41,962 nucleotides of DNA, from positions 1 through 41,962 of the forward strand of contig CALUUP010000013.1 of NCBI GenBank assembly GCA_944323985.1, read 5' to 3'. Shown here piece after piece: positions 1 to 8,525 of this stretch (position 1 is its first letter; each line of letters opens with the position of its first letter). The position numbers and the translations under genes are program-made. The notes under the pieces were generated by a model. The model ran no database searches and was not told the origin of the DNA. It saw only the letters and a program-made list of their open reading frames with translations. The DNA is from Candidatus Gastranaerophilales bacterium. GTDB taxonomy: Bacteria; Cyanobacteriota; Vampirovibrionia; Gastranaerophilales; Gastranaerophilaceae.

Positions 1-138
1 TATTATCAGAAAAGAAATGATACTGCTCATGAATATAATCTTGTAAAATCAAGAAAATTAATAGATTTGATTCCTAAATTTCTTGATGATGTTGAGTTTT
101 TTATCAAAAAAATTAAAGAGGACATAAATGCCGATTAA
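1..138 (+). CDS. HepT-like HEPN protein (NTase substrate-binding family), 3' end only
   Basis: This is the open C-terminal end of a gene entering from the left edge; it reads in frame from base 1 to a TAA at 136-138. The 45 visible residues contain RNDTAHEY, which fits the R-X4-H-X-Y signature of HEPN ribonucleases such as HepT, followed by an amphipathic helix ending in KIKEDINAD. The wording resembles the HI0074/PF08780 nucleotidyltransferase substrate-binding family. It overlaps the next gene, an MNT-type nucleotidyltransferase, by 11 bases, the usual order for this pair. In characterised type VII toxin-antitoxin systems HepT is an RNase toxin and MntA AMPylates its tyrosine. That this pair behaves so is inference; the missing N-terminus prevents a firm family call. 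Confidence 0.72.
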   Translation, partial: YYQKRNDTAHEYNLVKSRKLIDLIPKFLDDVEFFIKKIKEDINAD

Positions 139-418
139 GGGTGTTACATTTGAGGAAGAAAAGGTCATTCTTTCTATACTTGAACCTTATAAAAATAAAT
201 ATGATTTTTATTACTATGGTTCTCGTGTAAAAGGGAATTTTCGTCCTCTTTCGGATTTGGATATTTTATTAACTTCAAAAAATGATATCATAATAAATGA
301 TATTTATACACTCAAAGAAGCTTTTGATGAGAGTATTTTACCTTATGTAGTTAATATTTCTTACAATATAGATAAAAAATTTTATAATCTTATAAAAGAA
401 GAGTTGGTTAAAATATAA
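128..418 (+). CDS. MntA-like minimal nucleotidyltransferase (putative antitoxin)
   Basis: A 96-residue protein of the minimal nucleotidyltransferase fold. The motif begins GSRVKG and ends SDLD near residues 31-45, fitting the GS-X10-DXD signature of MntA/HI0073-type enzymes; the two Asp residues would bind metal. The length is typical. It starts inside the end of the HEPN gene (11-base overlap) with an AAAGAGG ribosome-binding site inside that gene, so the two are translationally coupled. In the type VII system the nucleotidyltransferase transfers AMP from ATP to the HEPN toxin and neutralises it. Family assignment is good; antitoxin function is inferred from motif and neighbour. The pair could instead be a harmless nucleotidyltransferase complex. 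Confidence 0.8.
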   Translation: MPIKGVTFEEEKVILSILEPYKNKYDFYYYGSRVKGNFRPLSDLDILLTSKNDIIINDIYTLKEAFDESILPYVVNISYNIDKKFYNLIKEELVKI

Positions 419-478
419 ATATAGATACTTATATATTAAGTAGGAGTAAATTTTTGCCTCTGTATCTTAATAATAAAA

Positions 479-513
479 ACGCACGGAGAGTTTTTATCTC
501 TCCGTACGTTTTG
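479..513. terminator. Bidirectional intrinsic terminator between mntA-like gene and pnp
   Basis: A 12-bp stem (arms 479-490 and 498-509) with a 7-base loop, flanked by T-rich runs on both strands. On the minus strand the single non-Watson-Crick position becomes a G-U wobble, so it fits best as the pnp terminator, but the plus-strand TTTTG tail would also serve the upstream pair. Confidence 0.85.
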
Positions 514-523
514 TTATTTAAAC

Positions 524-2665
524 TTAAGCATTTAAGTTAGCTTTTTCTTCTTCAGTAACGCCTTTAATTGTAAGGTTGATTCTTCCTTTGTCATCAATTT
601 TAATAACCTTAACAATAACTTCATCACCAATATTCAAGTGAGGTTCAATTGTTTCTATTCTTTCTTGACAAACTTGAGAAATATGAACCATACCATCTTT
701 ACCGCCGCCTAATTCTACAAAAGCTCCGATAGGTATAATTCTTACAACCTTGCCTTTTATTACCATTCCAACTTCAGGTCTGAATGTTAAATCGTTAATC
801 ATTTTTCTGGCAATTGCAGCTCCTTCTTGGTCGTTTGAAGTAATAGTTACTACACCATTATCTTGAATATCGATTTCAGCTCCTGAAGCTTCAATAATAG
901 CTCTAATTTGTTTTCCACCAGGTCCAATAACAGTTCCTATATCTTCTGTTGGAATAGTCATAGTGCTTATACTTGGTGCATAAGGAGATAATGTTTTAGC
1001 AGGTTCTGTTATAACTTTTCTCATTTCGCCTAAGATATGAAGTCTTCCTTCTTTAGCTTGAGCTAATGCTCTTCTCAAAGTATCATTAGCAATACCTTTT
1101 GCCTTCATATCCATTTGTAATGCTGTTATACCATCATCATTACCTGTAACTTTAAAGTCCATATCTCCTAAGAAGTCTTCAATACCTTGGATATCTGTAA
1201 GTACAACAGGTTCTTTACCTTCTTCAGTAATCATACCCATTGCTACACCACCAATCATACATTTTACAGGAACACCTGCGTTCATTAATGCCATTGATGA
1301 ACCGCAAGTAGAACCCATTGATGTTGAACCGTTAGATTCCAATACATCAGAAGTTACACGAATTGTATAACCGAATTCTTCTTGAGAAGGAAGAGCAGGA
1401 ACATTTGCTCTTTCTGCTAAATTTCCGTGTCCAACTTCTCTTCTTCCAGGACCTCTTAAAGGTTTTACTTCTCCTACTGAAAATCCTGGGAATATATACT
1501 TATGCATGTATGTTTTTTCTGTTTCTGGATCTACACCATCTAGTTCTTGTTTCATGCCAGGTCCTGCAAGAGTTGCAACTGAAAGGATTTGAGTTTGACC
1601 TCTTGTAAACACAGCAGAACCGTGAGCTCTAGGAATAACACCAACTTCACACCAAATTGGTCTTACTTCGTTTGGTTTTCTTCCGTCAGCTCTTACTCCT
1701 TCATCTAAAATCATTGTACGCATAACTTTCTTTTCTGCAGCTTTAAATTCTTCTGCAACAAAGTCTATACCGGTTTCTTCTATGATTTGATGAATATAAT
1801 GGTCTTCAGGAAGAGCTTCTACTTTTTCTTTTACAAGCTTTTTAGCTTCTTCTAATTTATTTTGTCTGTAAGTTCTATCGAAGTTATGATATGCATCAAA
1901 AATCATATCATAAGCAGTTTCGTGAATAAGATTTTTTAACTCTGTTGTGTCATATGGATTAACAAACTCTTCTTTAACAACACCACAAGCTTTAGCAAAT
2001 TCTACTTGAGCTTCACATTGTTTTCTGATTTCAACTTGAGCAAATTCTACAGCTTCCATAATATCGTCTTCTGTAACGAATTTACAACCAGCTTCAACCA
2101 TAATAACACTATCATGTGTACCTGCTACAACGATATCTAAATCTGATTTGTCAGCTTCTTGGTGAGTTGGGTTTGCGATAAGTTTTCCATCTAATTTTGA
2201 AACTCTAACAGCACCAATAGGACCTTCAAAAGGTGCTCCAGATAACATTAAAGCACAAGAAGCTCCTAACATTGCTAATGTGTCAGGTTGATTTTGTTGA
2301 TCATAGCTGAATAGTTGAGCTACGATTTGAATATCGTTTCTATATCCTTTTGGGAATAATGGTCTGATTGGTCTATCTATCAAACGAGAAACAAGGATTG
2401 CTTTATCACTTGCTTTTCCTTCTGAACGATTGTATCCGCCAGGAATACGTCCAATTGCAGACATTCTTTCTTCATAATCAATTAGTAATGGGAAAAAGTC
2501 GATTCCCACTCTTGGTTCTTTACTTACCACACAGTGTACAAATAACATTGTATCTCCACAACGTACTGTAACACTACCATTAGTTGATTGAGCGTATTTT
2601 CCTGTTTCTATAGTAACAGTTTTTCCGCCAATTTCCAGTTGAAAACTTTTTGTTTCCGGTACCAT
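524..2665 (-). CDS. pnp: Polynucleotide phosphorylase (PNPase)
   Basis: A 713-residue 3'-to-5' exoribonuclease that uses phosphate to degrade RNA to nucleoside diphosphates, normally cytoplasmic and part of RNA turnover complexes. The full family architecture is visible: first RNase PH domain (about 1-220), all-helical linker (about 240-310), second RNase PH domain (about 315-550, with RGPGRREVGHG and SNGSTSMGS, the phosphate/catalytic region), KH domain (about 555-615, with VIGPGGKQI) and S1 domain (about 622-690, with GAFVELGGGKDGMVH). The length matches the family. The ATG at 2665 follows a GAAGGA site. It is transcribed alone or after the small gene at 2774, and a promoter-like pair lies in the 108-base gap. 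No rpsO is adjacent in the window. Confidence is very high. Confidence 0.98.
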   Translation of the reverse strand: MVPETKSFQLEIGGKTVTIETGKYAQSTNGSVTVRCGDTMLFVHCVVSKEPRVGIDFFPLLIDYEERMSAIGRIPGGYNRSEGKASDKAILVSRLIDRPIRPLFPKGYRNDIQIVAQLFSYDQQNQPDTLAMLGASCALMLSGAPFEGPIGAVRVSKLDGKLIANPTHQEADKSDLDIVVAGTHDSVIMVEAGCKFVTEDDIMEAVEFAQVEIRKQCEAQVEFAKACGVVKEEFVNPYDTTELKNLIHETAYDMIFDAYHNFDRTYRQNKLEEAKKLVKEKVEALPEDHYIHQIIEETGIDFVAEEFKAAEKKVMRTMILDEGVRADGRKPNEVRPIWCEVGVIPRAHGSAVFTRGQTQILSVATLAGPGMKQELDGVDPETEKTYMHKYIFPGFSVGEVKPLRGPGRREVGHGNLAERANVPALPSQEEFGYTIRVTSDVLESNGSTSMGSTCGSSMALMNAGVPVKCMIGGVAMGMITEEGKEPVVLTDIQGIEDFLGDMDFKVTGNDDGITALQMDMKAKGIANDTLRRALAQAKEGRLHILGEMRKVITEPAKTLSPYAPSISTMTIPTEDIGTVIGPGGKQIRAIIEASGAEIDIQDNGVVTITSNDQEGAAIARKMINDLTFRPEVGMVIKGKVVRIIPIGAFVELGGGKDGMVHISQVCQERIETIEPHLNIGDEVIVKVIKIDDKGRINLTIKGVTEEEKANLNA

Positions 2666-2732
2666 TTTTCCTTCTTTCTCCGACTACTCGAAAGCCGGAT
2701 GCTTCCATTCTACTATATTTTATTTCTTCTAA

Positions 2733-2762
2733 ATTATAATATAAATATAGGAAACAAGTAAA
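2733..2762 (-). promoter_or_regulatory. pnp: Putative pnp promoter
   Basis: On the minus strand a perfect TATAAT -10 (2733-2738) follows a TTTACT -35-like hexamer (2757-2762) with an 18-base spacer. This gives a leader of roughly 60 bases before the pnp start. It was found by eye; the -35 overlaps the gap next to the 2774 gene stop. Confidence 0.45.
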
Positions 2763-2773
2763 GAAGCTATTTT

Positions 2774-3268
2774 TTATCTATGTTCTGTTGGTATCGCTTT
2801 TACATCAAGTTTTGAAAGTGTTCTGGTTGCTTTTATAAATTTAAACGTTCCTGGTGGTGTTGTTACAGCTAATGATGTTAAAAAGCCTGCTGACAAACCT
2901 GTTATTATTCCTGCGACTGTTGATATTATTTTTTTTATTGTAGATGTTGATTTTCTTGTTAAATATAATGGCAATGCAACACCTGCAATTCCTCCAACTG
3001 TTGTTATTGCTCTTGATATATTTCGTCTTCTCTTTATATCTTTTTCTGATGAATTATTAATACTAAATTCTTGTATTTTTGGTGCAGTTTCCATTATGTC
3101 TTTGTATGCTGTTTCAAATTTATCACTATCTTCACTTGGTAATGTGATTTTCCCAGCTTCTACTCCTTGTGAATCTATTATTCTATATACTGTTCTACCA
3201 TTTTGCATTTGACCAATCTTTTGAATATTACCATATGAATTAGAACTATAATTTACATTACTTACCAT
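2774..3268 (-). CDS. Small two-TM hypothetical protein
   Basis: Unrecognised protein of 164 residues using the ATG at 3268, preceded by TAGGTG at suitable spacing; an ATG five codons upstream lacks a good site. Residues 1-80 are soluble and polar. A basic stretch (KRRRN) precedes two hydrophobic glycine/alanine-rich segments (about 87-110 and 118-140) that look like a membrane hairpin, followed by a short basic tail. There is no signal peptide and no catalytic motif. It lies between the sigma factor gene and pnp, all on the minus strand. The design (soluble N-terminus, GA-rich hairpin) is loosely like the protein at 38131-38832, but I see no clear sequence identity. Function unknown. Confidence 0.7.
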   Translation of the reverse strand: MVSNVNYSSNSYGNIQKIGQMQNGRTVYRIIDSQGVEAGKITLPSEDSDKFETAYKDIMETAPKIQEFSINNSSEKDIKRRRNISRAITTVGGIAGVALPLYLTRKSTSTIKKIISTVAGIITGLSAGFLTSLAVTTPPGTFKFIKATRTLSKLDVKAIPTEHR

Positions 3269-3397
3269 ATAACACCTACACACTTTTACACATTATTTAT
3301 ATAACGTAAAAAATAACATTTTTTTGCTATTTTGTAAAGTAATGTAAATTAAATGAGTTTGCGGAAAAATTGACATTTTTCTCGCATCCTTAAATTT

Positions 3398-4297
3398 TTA
3401 ATCAGCATAACAAGCTAAAAATAAATTGTTTCTAAGTTTATTAATTGCTCTCATTTCAGTTTGTCTTATACATTCTTTTGTTACGCCAAATAATTTTCCA
3501 ATATCTTCAAGAGTAGTTTTTGCAAAATTTTCTAGTCCAAAACGCATTTTAATAACGGTTTGTTCTCTTTCTTTTAGAGTAGATACAACATTTGCAATTT
3601 CTCTTTTTAATTCTTCATATTCAATATTATCTTCTACATTAGTATTTGTATCTTCTAAAACATCTGCAACTTTTAATTCGCTGCCATTATTTGCATCAAA
3701 ATTTCCTTCAATAGAAATAGTTGTGTTATAAGCAGATAAATATGTTTCAATTTTTTCAGGTTCAATATCCATTTTTTCTGCAACGTCTTTATTGCTTACT
3801 TGACAGTTATAAGCTCTTTCCATTTCAGCTTTTACCTTTGAAAATTTTGATAAAGTTTCTTGTATATAAACAGGTATTTTCATACAGTATGATTGTTCTG
3901 AAATAGCTTTAAACATCGCTTGTTTTATCCACCAAGTTGCATATGTAGAAAATCTATAACCTAGTTCAGGATTAAATTTTTCAACTGCTACCATTAAACC
4001 TAAATTTCCTTCTTGAATTAAATCTACAACAGGAATTTTAGATACGTGAATAGCTTTTCTTGCAATTGTATAAACTAATTTTAAATTTGCTTGTACTAAT
4101 TTCTTTTTTGCTTCCTTATCGCCAGCTTTAATTTTTAGTGTGATTTCTTTTTCTTCTTCAGCACTAAGTGATGGATAGCTATTTGCTTTTTTTAAATATG
4201 CTCCTAGTTCTTCTGAACTTGAAGTAATTGCAAGATATCCGCTTTTTGCTGGATTTGTAGATGATACTTTTTTCATTTCAATCATTCTGTCTTTCAT
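3398..4297 (-). CDS. RpoD-family sigma-70 factor, divergent (group 2/3)
   Basis: A 299-residue sigma factor that would direct RNA polymerase to promoters. Visible in order: region 1.2 (about 30-60), region 2 with DLIQEGNLGLM and the -10-melting segment YRFSTYATWWIKQA (about 90-135), region 3, and region 4 with a helix-turn-helix around TLEDIGKLFGVTKECIRQTE (about 260-285). It lacks the long region 1.1 of primary sigmas. Residues after TWWI (KQAMFKAISEQSYCMKIP) and the 4.2 recognition helix (TKECIRQTE against the usual TRERIRQIE) deviate from housekeeping RpoD, so its promoter preference may differ. The start has AGGAG 11 bases upstream. The leader carries a perfect 9-bp hairpin and an AT-rich promoter-like motif. 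The family is certain; the subgroup is inferred. Confidence 0.93.
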   Translation of the reverse strand: MKDRMIEMKKVSSTNPAKSGYLAITSSSEELGAYLKKANSYPSLSAEEEKEITLKIKAGDKEAKKKLVQANLKLVYTIARKAIHVSKIPVVDLIQEGNLGLMVAVEKFNPELGYRFSTYATWWIKQAMFKAISEQSYCMKIPVYIQETLSKFSKVKAEMERAYNCQVSNKDVAEKMDIEPEKIETYLSAYNTTISIEGNFDANNGSELKVADVLEDTNTNVEDNIEYEELKREIANVVSTLKEREQTVIKMRFGLENFAKTTLEDIGKLFGVTKECIRQTEMRAINKLRNNLFLACYAD

Positions 4298-4339
4298 ACT
4301 GTTAAACTCCTATATTAAATTTTGCAATAAAAACTCACC

Positions 4340-4361
4340 TCAAATAAAAGTCTTTATTTGA
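4340..4361 (-). promoter_or_regulatory. Perfect hairpin in the sigma factor leader
   Basis: TCAAATAAA and TTTATTTGA form a perfect 9-bp stem with a 4-base loop, 43 to 64 bases upstream of the sigma start codon and outside its AGGAG site. No U-run follows directly on the minus strand, so it looks more like a leader structure or operator than a terminator. Confidence 0.4.
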
Positions 4362-4444
4362 CTTACACTTCATTTACGGGATAAATTTTTGAGATAAACC
4401 TTGTATTTTTAAAAAACGAAATAACACATTTCTTATATACTCAA

Positions 4445-4465
4445 TATATATCATTAGTATATAAA
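4445..4465 (-). promoter_or_regulatory. Candidate promoter of the sigma factor gene
   Basis: The minus strand reads ATACTAATGATATATATTG here, a weaker match to the ATACTTTATATATATA element found upstream of several hypothetical genes. TTGAAG lies just upstream. Further upstream, TTTTGTAA (4475-4482) and TTACAAAA (4490-4497) form an 8-bp inverted repeat with a 7-base spacer. The promoter call is by eye only. Confidence 0.3.
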
Positions 4466-4529
4466 CTTCAACCCTTTTGTAAAGAAATATTACAAAATAG
4501 TGTCTATTTTTAAGATATTGTTACATTTC

Positions 4530-5705
4530 TTAATTATTTTGTAAAAATAGTTTTAAGTCTGTAATCCTTGTATCTACTGTTATTATTGTATCTTTCATTA
4601 CAGCTTCTAGTCTTTTTGCTCCTTTAAAGCAATTATGGAAGAATAGAATTGTGTATGTTGATTTCATAAGGTCATTTTTAAGATCTACTATTTTTTGATA
4701 GATAATAGGGTCAATGATTTCTTTATTTTCACAAAGGAGAGTAAAGATATCTCCGAACCACCATTGAACTTCTTCTACATTATTAGATTTTAGCCCTTTT
4801 AAAGCTTTTTTTAGGTATGTAGAAATTCTTGGATAAATTTCTAATAGGTTTTGTTTTTTATTTGGAAGTGTAGTTTTGAAATAGTCCATTGTTTTTTTAT
4901 ACCCAATATCAATGAGTCTTCGTCTTTCTTCTTTATTCAAATTAAAATCTGCAAAAAATACATCACCGGTGTTAATATTTATATAATCATATCTGTCGTT
5001 TTGTCCATAAAGTTCTGTAACAAAATCAGTCGCAACGTCAGTAACACAACTGTAAATGGTGTTTATAAAAGAAATCGGATTTCTGTTATCTTCGCTATAA
5101 GCACCTTCTAGTCTAAATTCAAGGATTCTGCTTTCAGAATTTTTTAAAGAATTTGACAATCTCCACATAGGAGATGCTTTTTGTAAATCTCCATCTACTA
5201 AATAGGAGTCATTGTATTTATAAGGTGCCATAAAACCTGGCATTGTTGAAGATATTTTTATAGCTTGAGCTATTTCAAAATCCGGAGTTGTTTCTATTGA
5301 AAACTCTTGGTTTTTAAAATTTTTTATATCGGTTGTTATGATTACAAGTTTTTTTTCTAAATCTTTGAAAGTAGCTTTTCTTCCTTTTAAATTTGGTATT
5401 TTTTTGGATATGAGTTCGTTAAGCCAATCTTGAAAAATTTCACCTTTACTTAGGGCAAAATCTTTTCCGATACCTAAATGAATGTCTCTAAAGAGCTCAA
5501 AATTAACTTTCATAAATAGATTTTCTAATTCATATGATTTGTATCCACAAGCTAGAAGTGTCGCAAAAATTGATCCGACTGAAGATCCTCCGATTATATC
5601 ATATTCTATATTGAGCTCTTCTAGTGCTCTAATAGTTCCTATATAAGCCATTCCTCGAATAGCTCCGCCTCCTAGTAAACAAGTGTATTTTAGTGGATTT
5701 GTCAT
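4530..5705 (-). CDS. Patatin-like phospholipase family protein
   Basis: A 391-residue serine acyl hydrolase of the patatin family. The N-terminus carries the oxyanion loop GGGAIRG (12-18) and the nucleophile elbow GGSSVGS with Ser42 in the GXSXG motif. The catalytic Asp is in LVDGDL near residue 170, completing the Ser-Asp dyad. Typical substrates are phospholipids or acylglycerols; the actual one cannot be read. The C-terminal ~110 residues are helical and outside the core domain. There is no signal peptide, so it is probably cytoplasmic or membrane-associated. Its ATG overlaps the stop of the upstream membrane-protein gene by 4 bases and has an AGGAG site inside that gene, so the two are co-translated. 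Family confidence is high. Confidence 0.9.
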   Translation of the reverse strand: MTNPLKYTCLLGGGAIRGMAYIGTIRALEELNIEYDIIGGSSVGSIFATLLACGYKSYELENLFMKVNFELFRDIHLGIGKDFALSKGEIFQDWLNELISKKIPNLKGRKATFKDLEKKLVIITTDIKNFKNQEFSIETTPDFEIAQAIKISSTMPGFMAPYKYNDSYLVDGDLQKASPMWRLSNSLKNSESRILEFRLEGAYSEDNRNPISFINTIYSCVTDVATDFVTELYGQNDRYDYININTGDVFFADFNLNKEERRRLIDIGYKKTMDYFKTTLPNKKQNLLEIYPRISTYLKKALKGLKSNNVEEVQWWFGDIFTLLCENKEIIDPIIYQKIVDLKNDLMKSTYTILFFHNCFKGAKRLEAVMKDTIITVDTRITDLKLFLQNN

Positions 5706-7192
5706 TTGAAGCTCCTATGATTAAATATCGTTTTTTTATAATAATCTAAATCTTTATTTGGTTCTATATAACTATCTTTTACTTTTTCTTTTTTTATAAA
5801 AATACCACATTTTACTCCTGTATATATTTCTTGCCATTCTTTGCTTGTTTTTAAAAATTTATACACAGGAATTGTTTTATTAATCATTAATATTTCAGTT
5901 GGATAATTTTTTAACACATTATCCCAATTTTCTTCTACTAATTCAAAATATTTTAAGTTTAAAAATTCTTCATTGTTATAAACTTCTTCATAACGCCCAT
6001 CCATATATACTAAATTATTTGGATATAATTTATATGAGGTATAGCTTCCAAAACCAAATGAAGTTAATAAGTTACCATTTAGGTTATTAATTTTTATGAA
6101 TTCAACTTCTGTAAGTGGATATTTGTCACTACTAACTCTAGGGTATGTTGGAGAAAATAGTGGGATTGTGATTGATAAAATTAATATTACTAAATATAAG
6201 CTTTTTTCAAGCTTTTTCAAGATTGGTTTAAGTTTAGTAAATAATGAAAAAATTTCATTATAACAAAGTGCACTAACTGAAATTAATGAAATTGATAACA
6301 ATTTTACATGTATAAAACCTAATATAAGAGTTGTTATAAGTACGATTGTTTTAGTAATATTTATTTTTTTATTTAAAAAATTTAAAATAGTCCCTAATAT
6401 TACAAAAATACTTATAGGTAAGTAATAGTTCATATGGAATTTTGCCCAAACCGGCCACCATTCAGTTATGTATTTTCTTTGCATTGTAGTAGCTGAAAAT
6501 AAGAAGTTTAGATATTTGTAACCATATGGGTTTATGATAAGTAAAGGCGTTGATATTAGAAGTACAAGAAAATATTTTTTCCAAACTTTTTTTTCTAAAA
6601 TTGTTCCTACAAGGTACATGAAGACTAAACCTAAGCCTGACACAACTCCTCCATGTAAATTGTTCCATATTATAGTTAAAAATGGGATGAGCCATATAAG
6701 ATTAGATTTTTGATTAATTTTAGTTTTTTCTAAAATATACAGAAATAAACTAAAGAAGAAGAAACTGAACATTTGACATCTTATAAGTTCAGTGTTTAAT
6801 TTGTAAAATAAAATTAAAAAGATTGTCGTAAAAATTAAAGAATTTGGGAATGAGTGTCTTTGAAGTTTTTGAGTTTTAAGTACAAAAAATGTTGTAAAAA
6901 ACATTAATATAGCTTGTAAAAAAATAATTCCAAAAGGCCCGAAATATTTTAATACAAAATAAAAAACAACTCCTGAACCCCATTCGTGATCATACCAATT
7001 GTGAGTTGGAGTATAAGATAAAAAATCTTTAAAAGGAAGTATGTTGTATTCTAAAAATTTTTCACCGACAATTAGTCTTGCAAATAAGTCGTAATCATAG
7101 TTTATTGATAAACAGGATAGAAATATACATAGTAAAGATATTACTAATAAAAAAAATGAGTATTTTTTATTAATCTTTAAAACTTTACACAT
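5702..7192 (-). CDS. Polytopic membrane protein, GT-C glycosyltransferase-like
   Basis: A 496-residue protein with roughly ten or more hydrophobic segments through residue ~370, then a soluble tail of about 120 residues. The N-terminal periplasmic loop after TM1 has DYDLFARLIVGE and, further on, WYDHEW; acidic motifs in this position are typical of GT-C-fold, lipid-linked-sugar glycosyltransferases. The tail segment YMDGRYEEVY and a final beta-rich part resemble a widespread unnamed membrane family with DPDLWWHL...AHEW motifs that I recall from other bacteria. Acceptor and sugar are unknown. It starts at an ATG with GAGGAG upstream and overlaps the patatin gene by 4 bases. It is divergent from leuC. 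Function is inferred; it could be a non-enzymatic relative. Confidence 0.7.
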   Translation of the reverse strand: MCKVLKINKKYSFFLLVISLLCIFLSCLSINYDYDLFARLIVGEKFLEYNILPFKDFLSYTPTHNWYDHEWGSGVVFYFVLKYFGPFGIIFLQAILMFFTTFFVLKTQKLQRHSFPNSLIFTTIFLILFYKLNTELIRCQMFSFFFFSLFLYILEKTKINQKSNLIWLIPFLTIIWNNLHGGVVSGLGLVFMYLVGTILEKKVWKKYFLVLLISTPLLIINPYGYKYLNFLFSATTMQRKYITEWWPVWAKFHMNYYLPISIFVILGTILNFLNKKINITKTIVLITTLILGFIHVKLLSISLISVSALCYNEIFSLFTKLKPILKKLEKSLYLVILILSITIPLFSPTYPRVSSDKYPLTEVEFIKINNLNGNLLTSFGFGSYTSYKLYPNNLVYMDGRYEEVYNNEEFLNLKYFELVEENWDNVLKNYPTEILMINKTIPVYKFLKTSKEWQEIYTGVKCGIFIKKEKVKDSYIEPNKDLDYYKKTIFNHRSFK

Positions 7193-7226
7193 AGTCTCCT
7201 CTTATAAAAAATATATTACTATAAAA

Positions 7227-7255
7227 TCTTAAATTGTGATAGAATTAATTTAAGA
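7227..7255 (+). promoter_or_regulatory. leuC: leuC promoter: extended -10 inside a 9-bp inverted repeat
   Basis: TCTTAAATT (7227-7235) and AATTTAAGA (7247-7255) are perfect inverted arms with an 11-base spacer. The spacer holds TGATAGAAT, an extended -10 (TG-N-TAGAAT, -10 at 7240-7245). A GGGGGAAG ribosome site follows at about 7260. An operator straddling the -10 would suit repressor control; a short leader hairpin is the alternative. Confidence 0.45.
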
Positions 7256-7271
7256 TTAAAGGGGGAAGTTT

Positions 7272-8513
7272 ATGGGATTAACTTTAGTAGAAAAAATTAT
7301 TTCAGAACACGCAGGAAAACAAGTCCATGCCGGAGAATTAGTTATTGCAAAGGTTGATGTTACGGCTGTTCAAGATGGTACAGGACCTTTAACAGTTCAA
7401 GAATTCAAAAAAATTGGTAAAGATAAGTTATACAATCCCGAAAGAACTATATTATTCATAGACCATGCTTCTCCAAGTCCGAGAAAAGAATTATCAAATA
7501 CTCATATGGTATTAAGAGATTTTCATAAAGAGTACGGAGCTGTTTTATCTGATGTAGGGGCTGGGGTTTGTCATCAAAGATTAATTGAGACATTTGTAAA
7601 TCCTGGTGAAATTTTAGTAGGTGCTGATTCTCATACTTGCACCTCTGGAGCTTTAGGAACTTTTGCTACTGGCATGGGCTCTACTGATGTTGCAATAGCT
7701 ATGGCTTTAGGGAAAACTTGGCTAAAAGTTCCTGCTACTTTCAAAATTGTTGTTAATGGAAAATTTAGAGAAGGTATTTGCTCTAAAGACTTAATGTTAC
7801 ATTTAATAGGAATGATTGGAGCAGACGGTGCTACATACAAAGCTTTAGAATTTACCGGTGAAACTATAGAAAATATGTCTATGTCTGAAAGATTTACATT
7901 AGCTAATATGGCAGTTGAAGCTGGTGCTAAATGTGGGTTATTTATTGCGGATGATAAAACTAAAGAATTTTTAAAAGAACGTGGAAGAGAAGATAAATTT
8001 AGACAAATTCTTCCTGATAGTGATGCTGTTTATGAAAGAATTATTGAAATAAGAGCTGAAGATATTAAGCATACAGTTTCTTGTCCTCATACTGTTGATA
8101 ATACTAAAACTGTTGAAGAGTTGAAAGATGTTAAAGTAAATCAAGTTTTTGTTGGAACTTGTACTAATGGAAGAATTGAAGATTTAAGAGTTGTTGCTAA
8201 AATTTTAAAAGGTAAATCAGTTAATCCGGATGTTAGAATGTTAATTTCTCCAGCATCTAAAGATGTATTTAAACAAGCTTTAAAAGAGGGATTGATTGAT
8301 ATTTTTGTAGAAGCAAATGCTGCGATATTAGCTCCCGGTTGTGGCCCTTGTGTTGGTGTTCATGCCGGAATTTTAGGTGATGGAGAAGTTTGCCTTGCAA
8401 CACAAAATAGAAATTTTCAGGGTAGAATGGGAAATACTAAAGGGTTTATTTATTTAGCTTCTCCTTATGTAGCTGCTTACACTGCTCTAAATGGTTATAT
8501 TTCTGCAAAGTAG
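7272..8513 (+). CDS. leuC: 3-isopropylmalate dehydratase large subunit (LeuC/HacA-type)
   Basis: A 413-residue aconitase-family large subunit that isomerises 2- to 3-isopropylmalate in leucine synthesis. The [4Fe-4S] ligands are visible as Cys297 (GTCTNGR) and Cys357/Cys360 (GCGPC), with the usual 60-residue spacing. ADSHTCTSGALG and the IGADGATYKALE segment are also characteristic. The ~410-residue length is that of the short LeuC2/HacA type, so homoaconitase or a related 2,3-dialkylmalate substrate is possible. The small subunit gene leuD is not adjacent; the next genes are a membrane protein and mtnA. It is preceded by a strong GGGGGAAG site and an extended -10. The family is certain, substrate specificity less so. 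Confidence 0.92.
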   Translation: MGLTLVEKIISEHAGKQVHAGELVIAKVDVTAVQDGTGPLTVQEFKKIGKDKLYNPERTILFIDHASPSPRKELSNTHMVLRDFHKEYGAVLSDVGAGVCHQRLIETFVNPGEILVGADSHTCTSGALGTFATGMGSTDVAIAMALGKTWLKVPATFKIVVNGKFREGICSKDLMLHLIGMIGADGATYKALEFTGETIENMSMSERFTLANMAVEAGAKCGLFIADDKTKEFLKERGREDKFRQILPDSDAVYERIIEIRAEDIKHTVSCPHTVDNTKTVEELKDVKVNQVFVGTCTNGRIEDLRVVAKILKGKSVNPDVRMLISPASKDVFKQALKEGLIDIFVEANAAILAPGCGPCVGVHAGILGDGEVCLATQNRNFQGRMGNTKGFIYLASPYVAAYTALNGYISAK

Positions 8514-8525
8514 GAGGTATTTTTA

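Noticed and set aside
1363-2571. Plus-strand open frames inside pnp and similar short frames opposite other genes
   Set aside because: They are Leu/Phe-rich antisense shadows of well-identified genes with no ribosome sites.
4298-4335. Tiny upstream ORF (TTG start, six codons) before the sigma factor
   Set aside because: A GAGGTGA precedes it by chance-level spacing, and such short frames cannot be supported without translation data.
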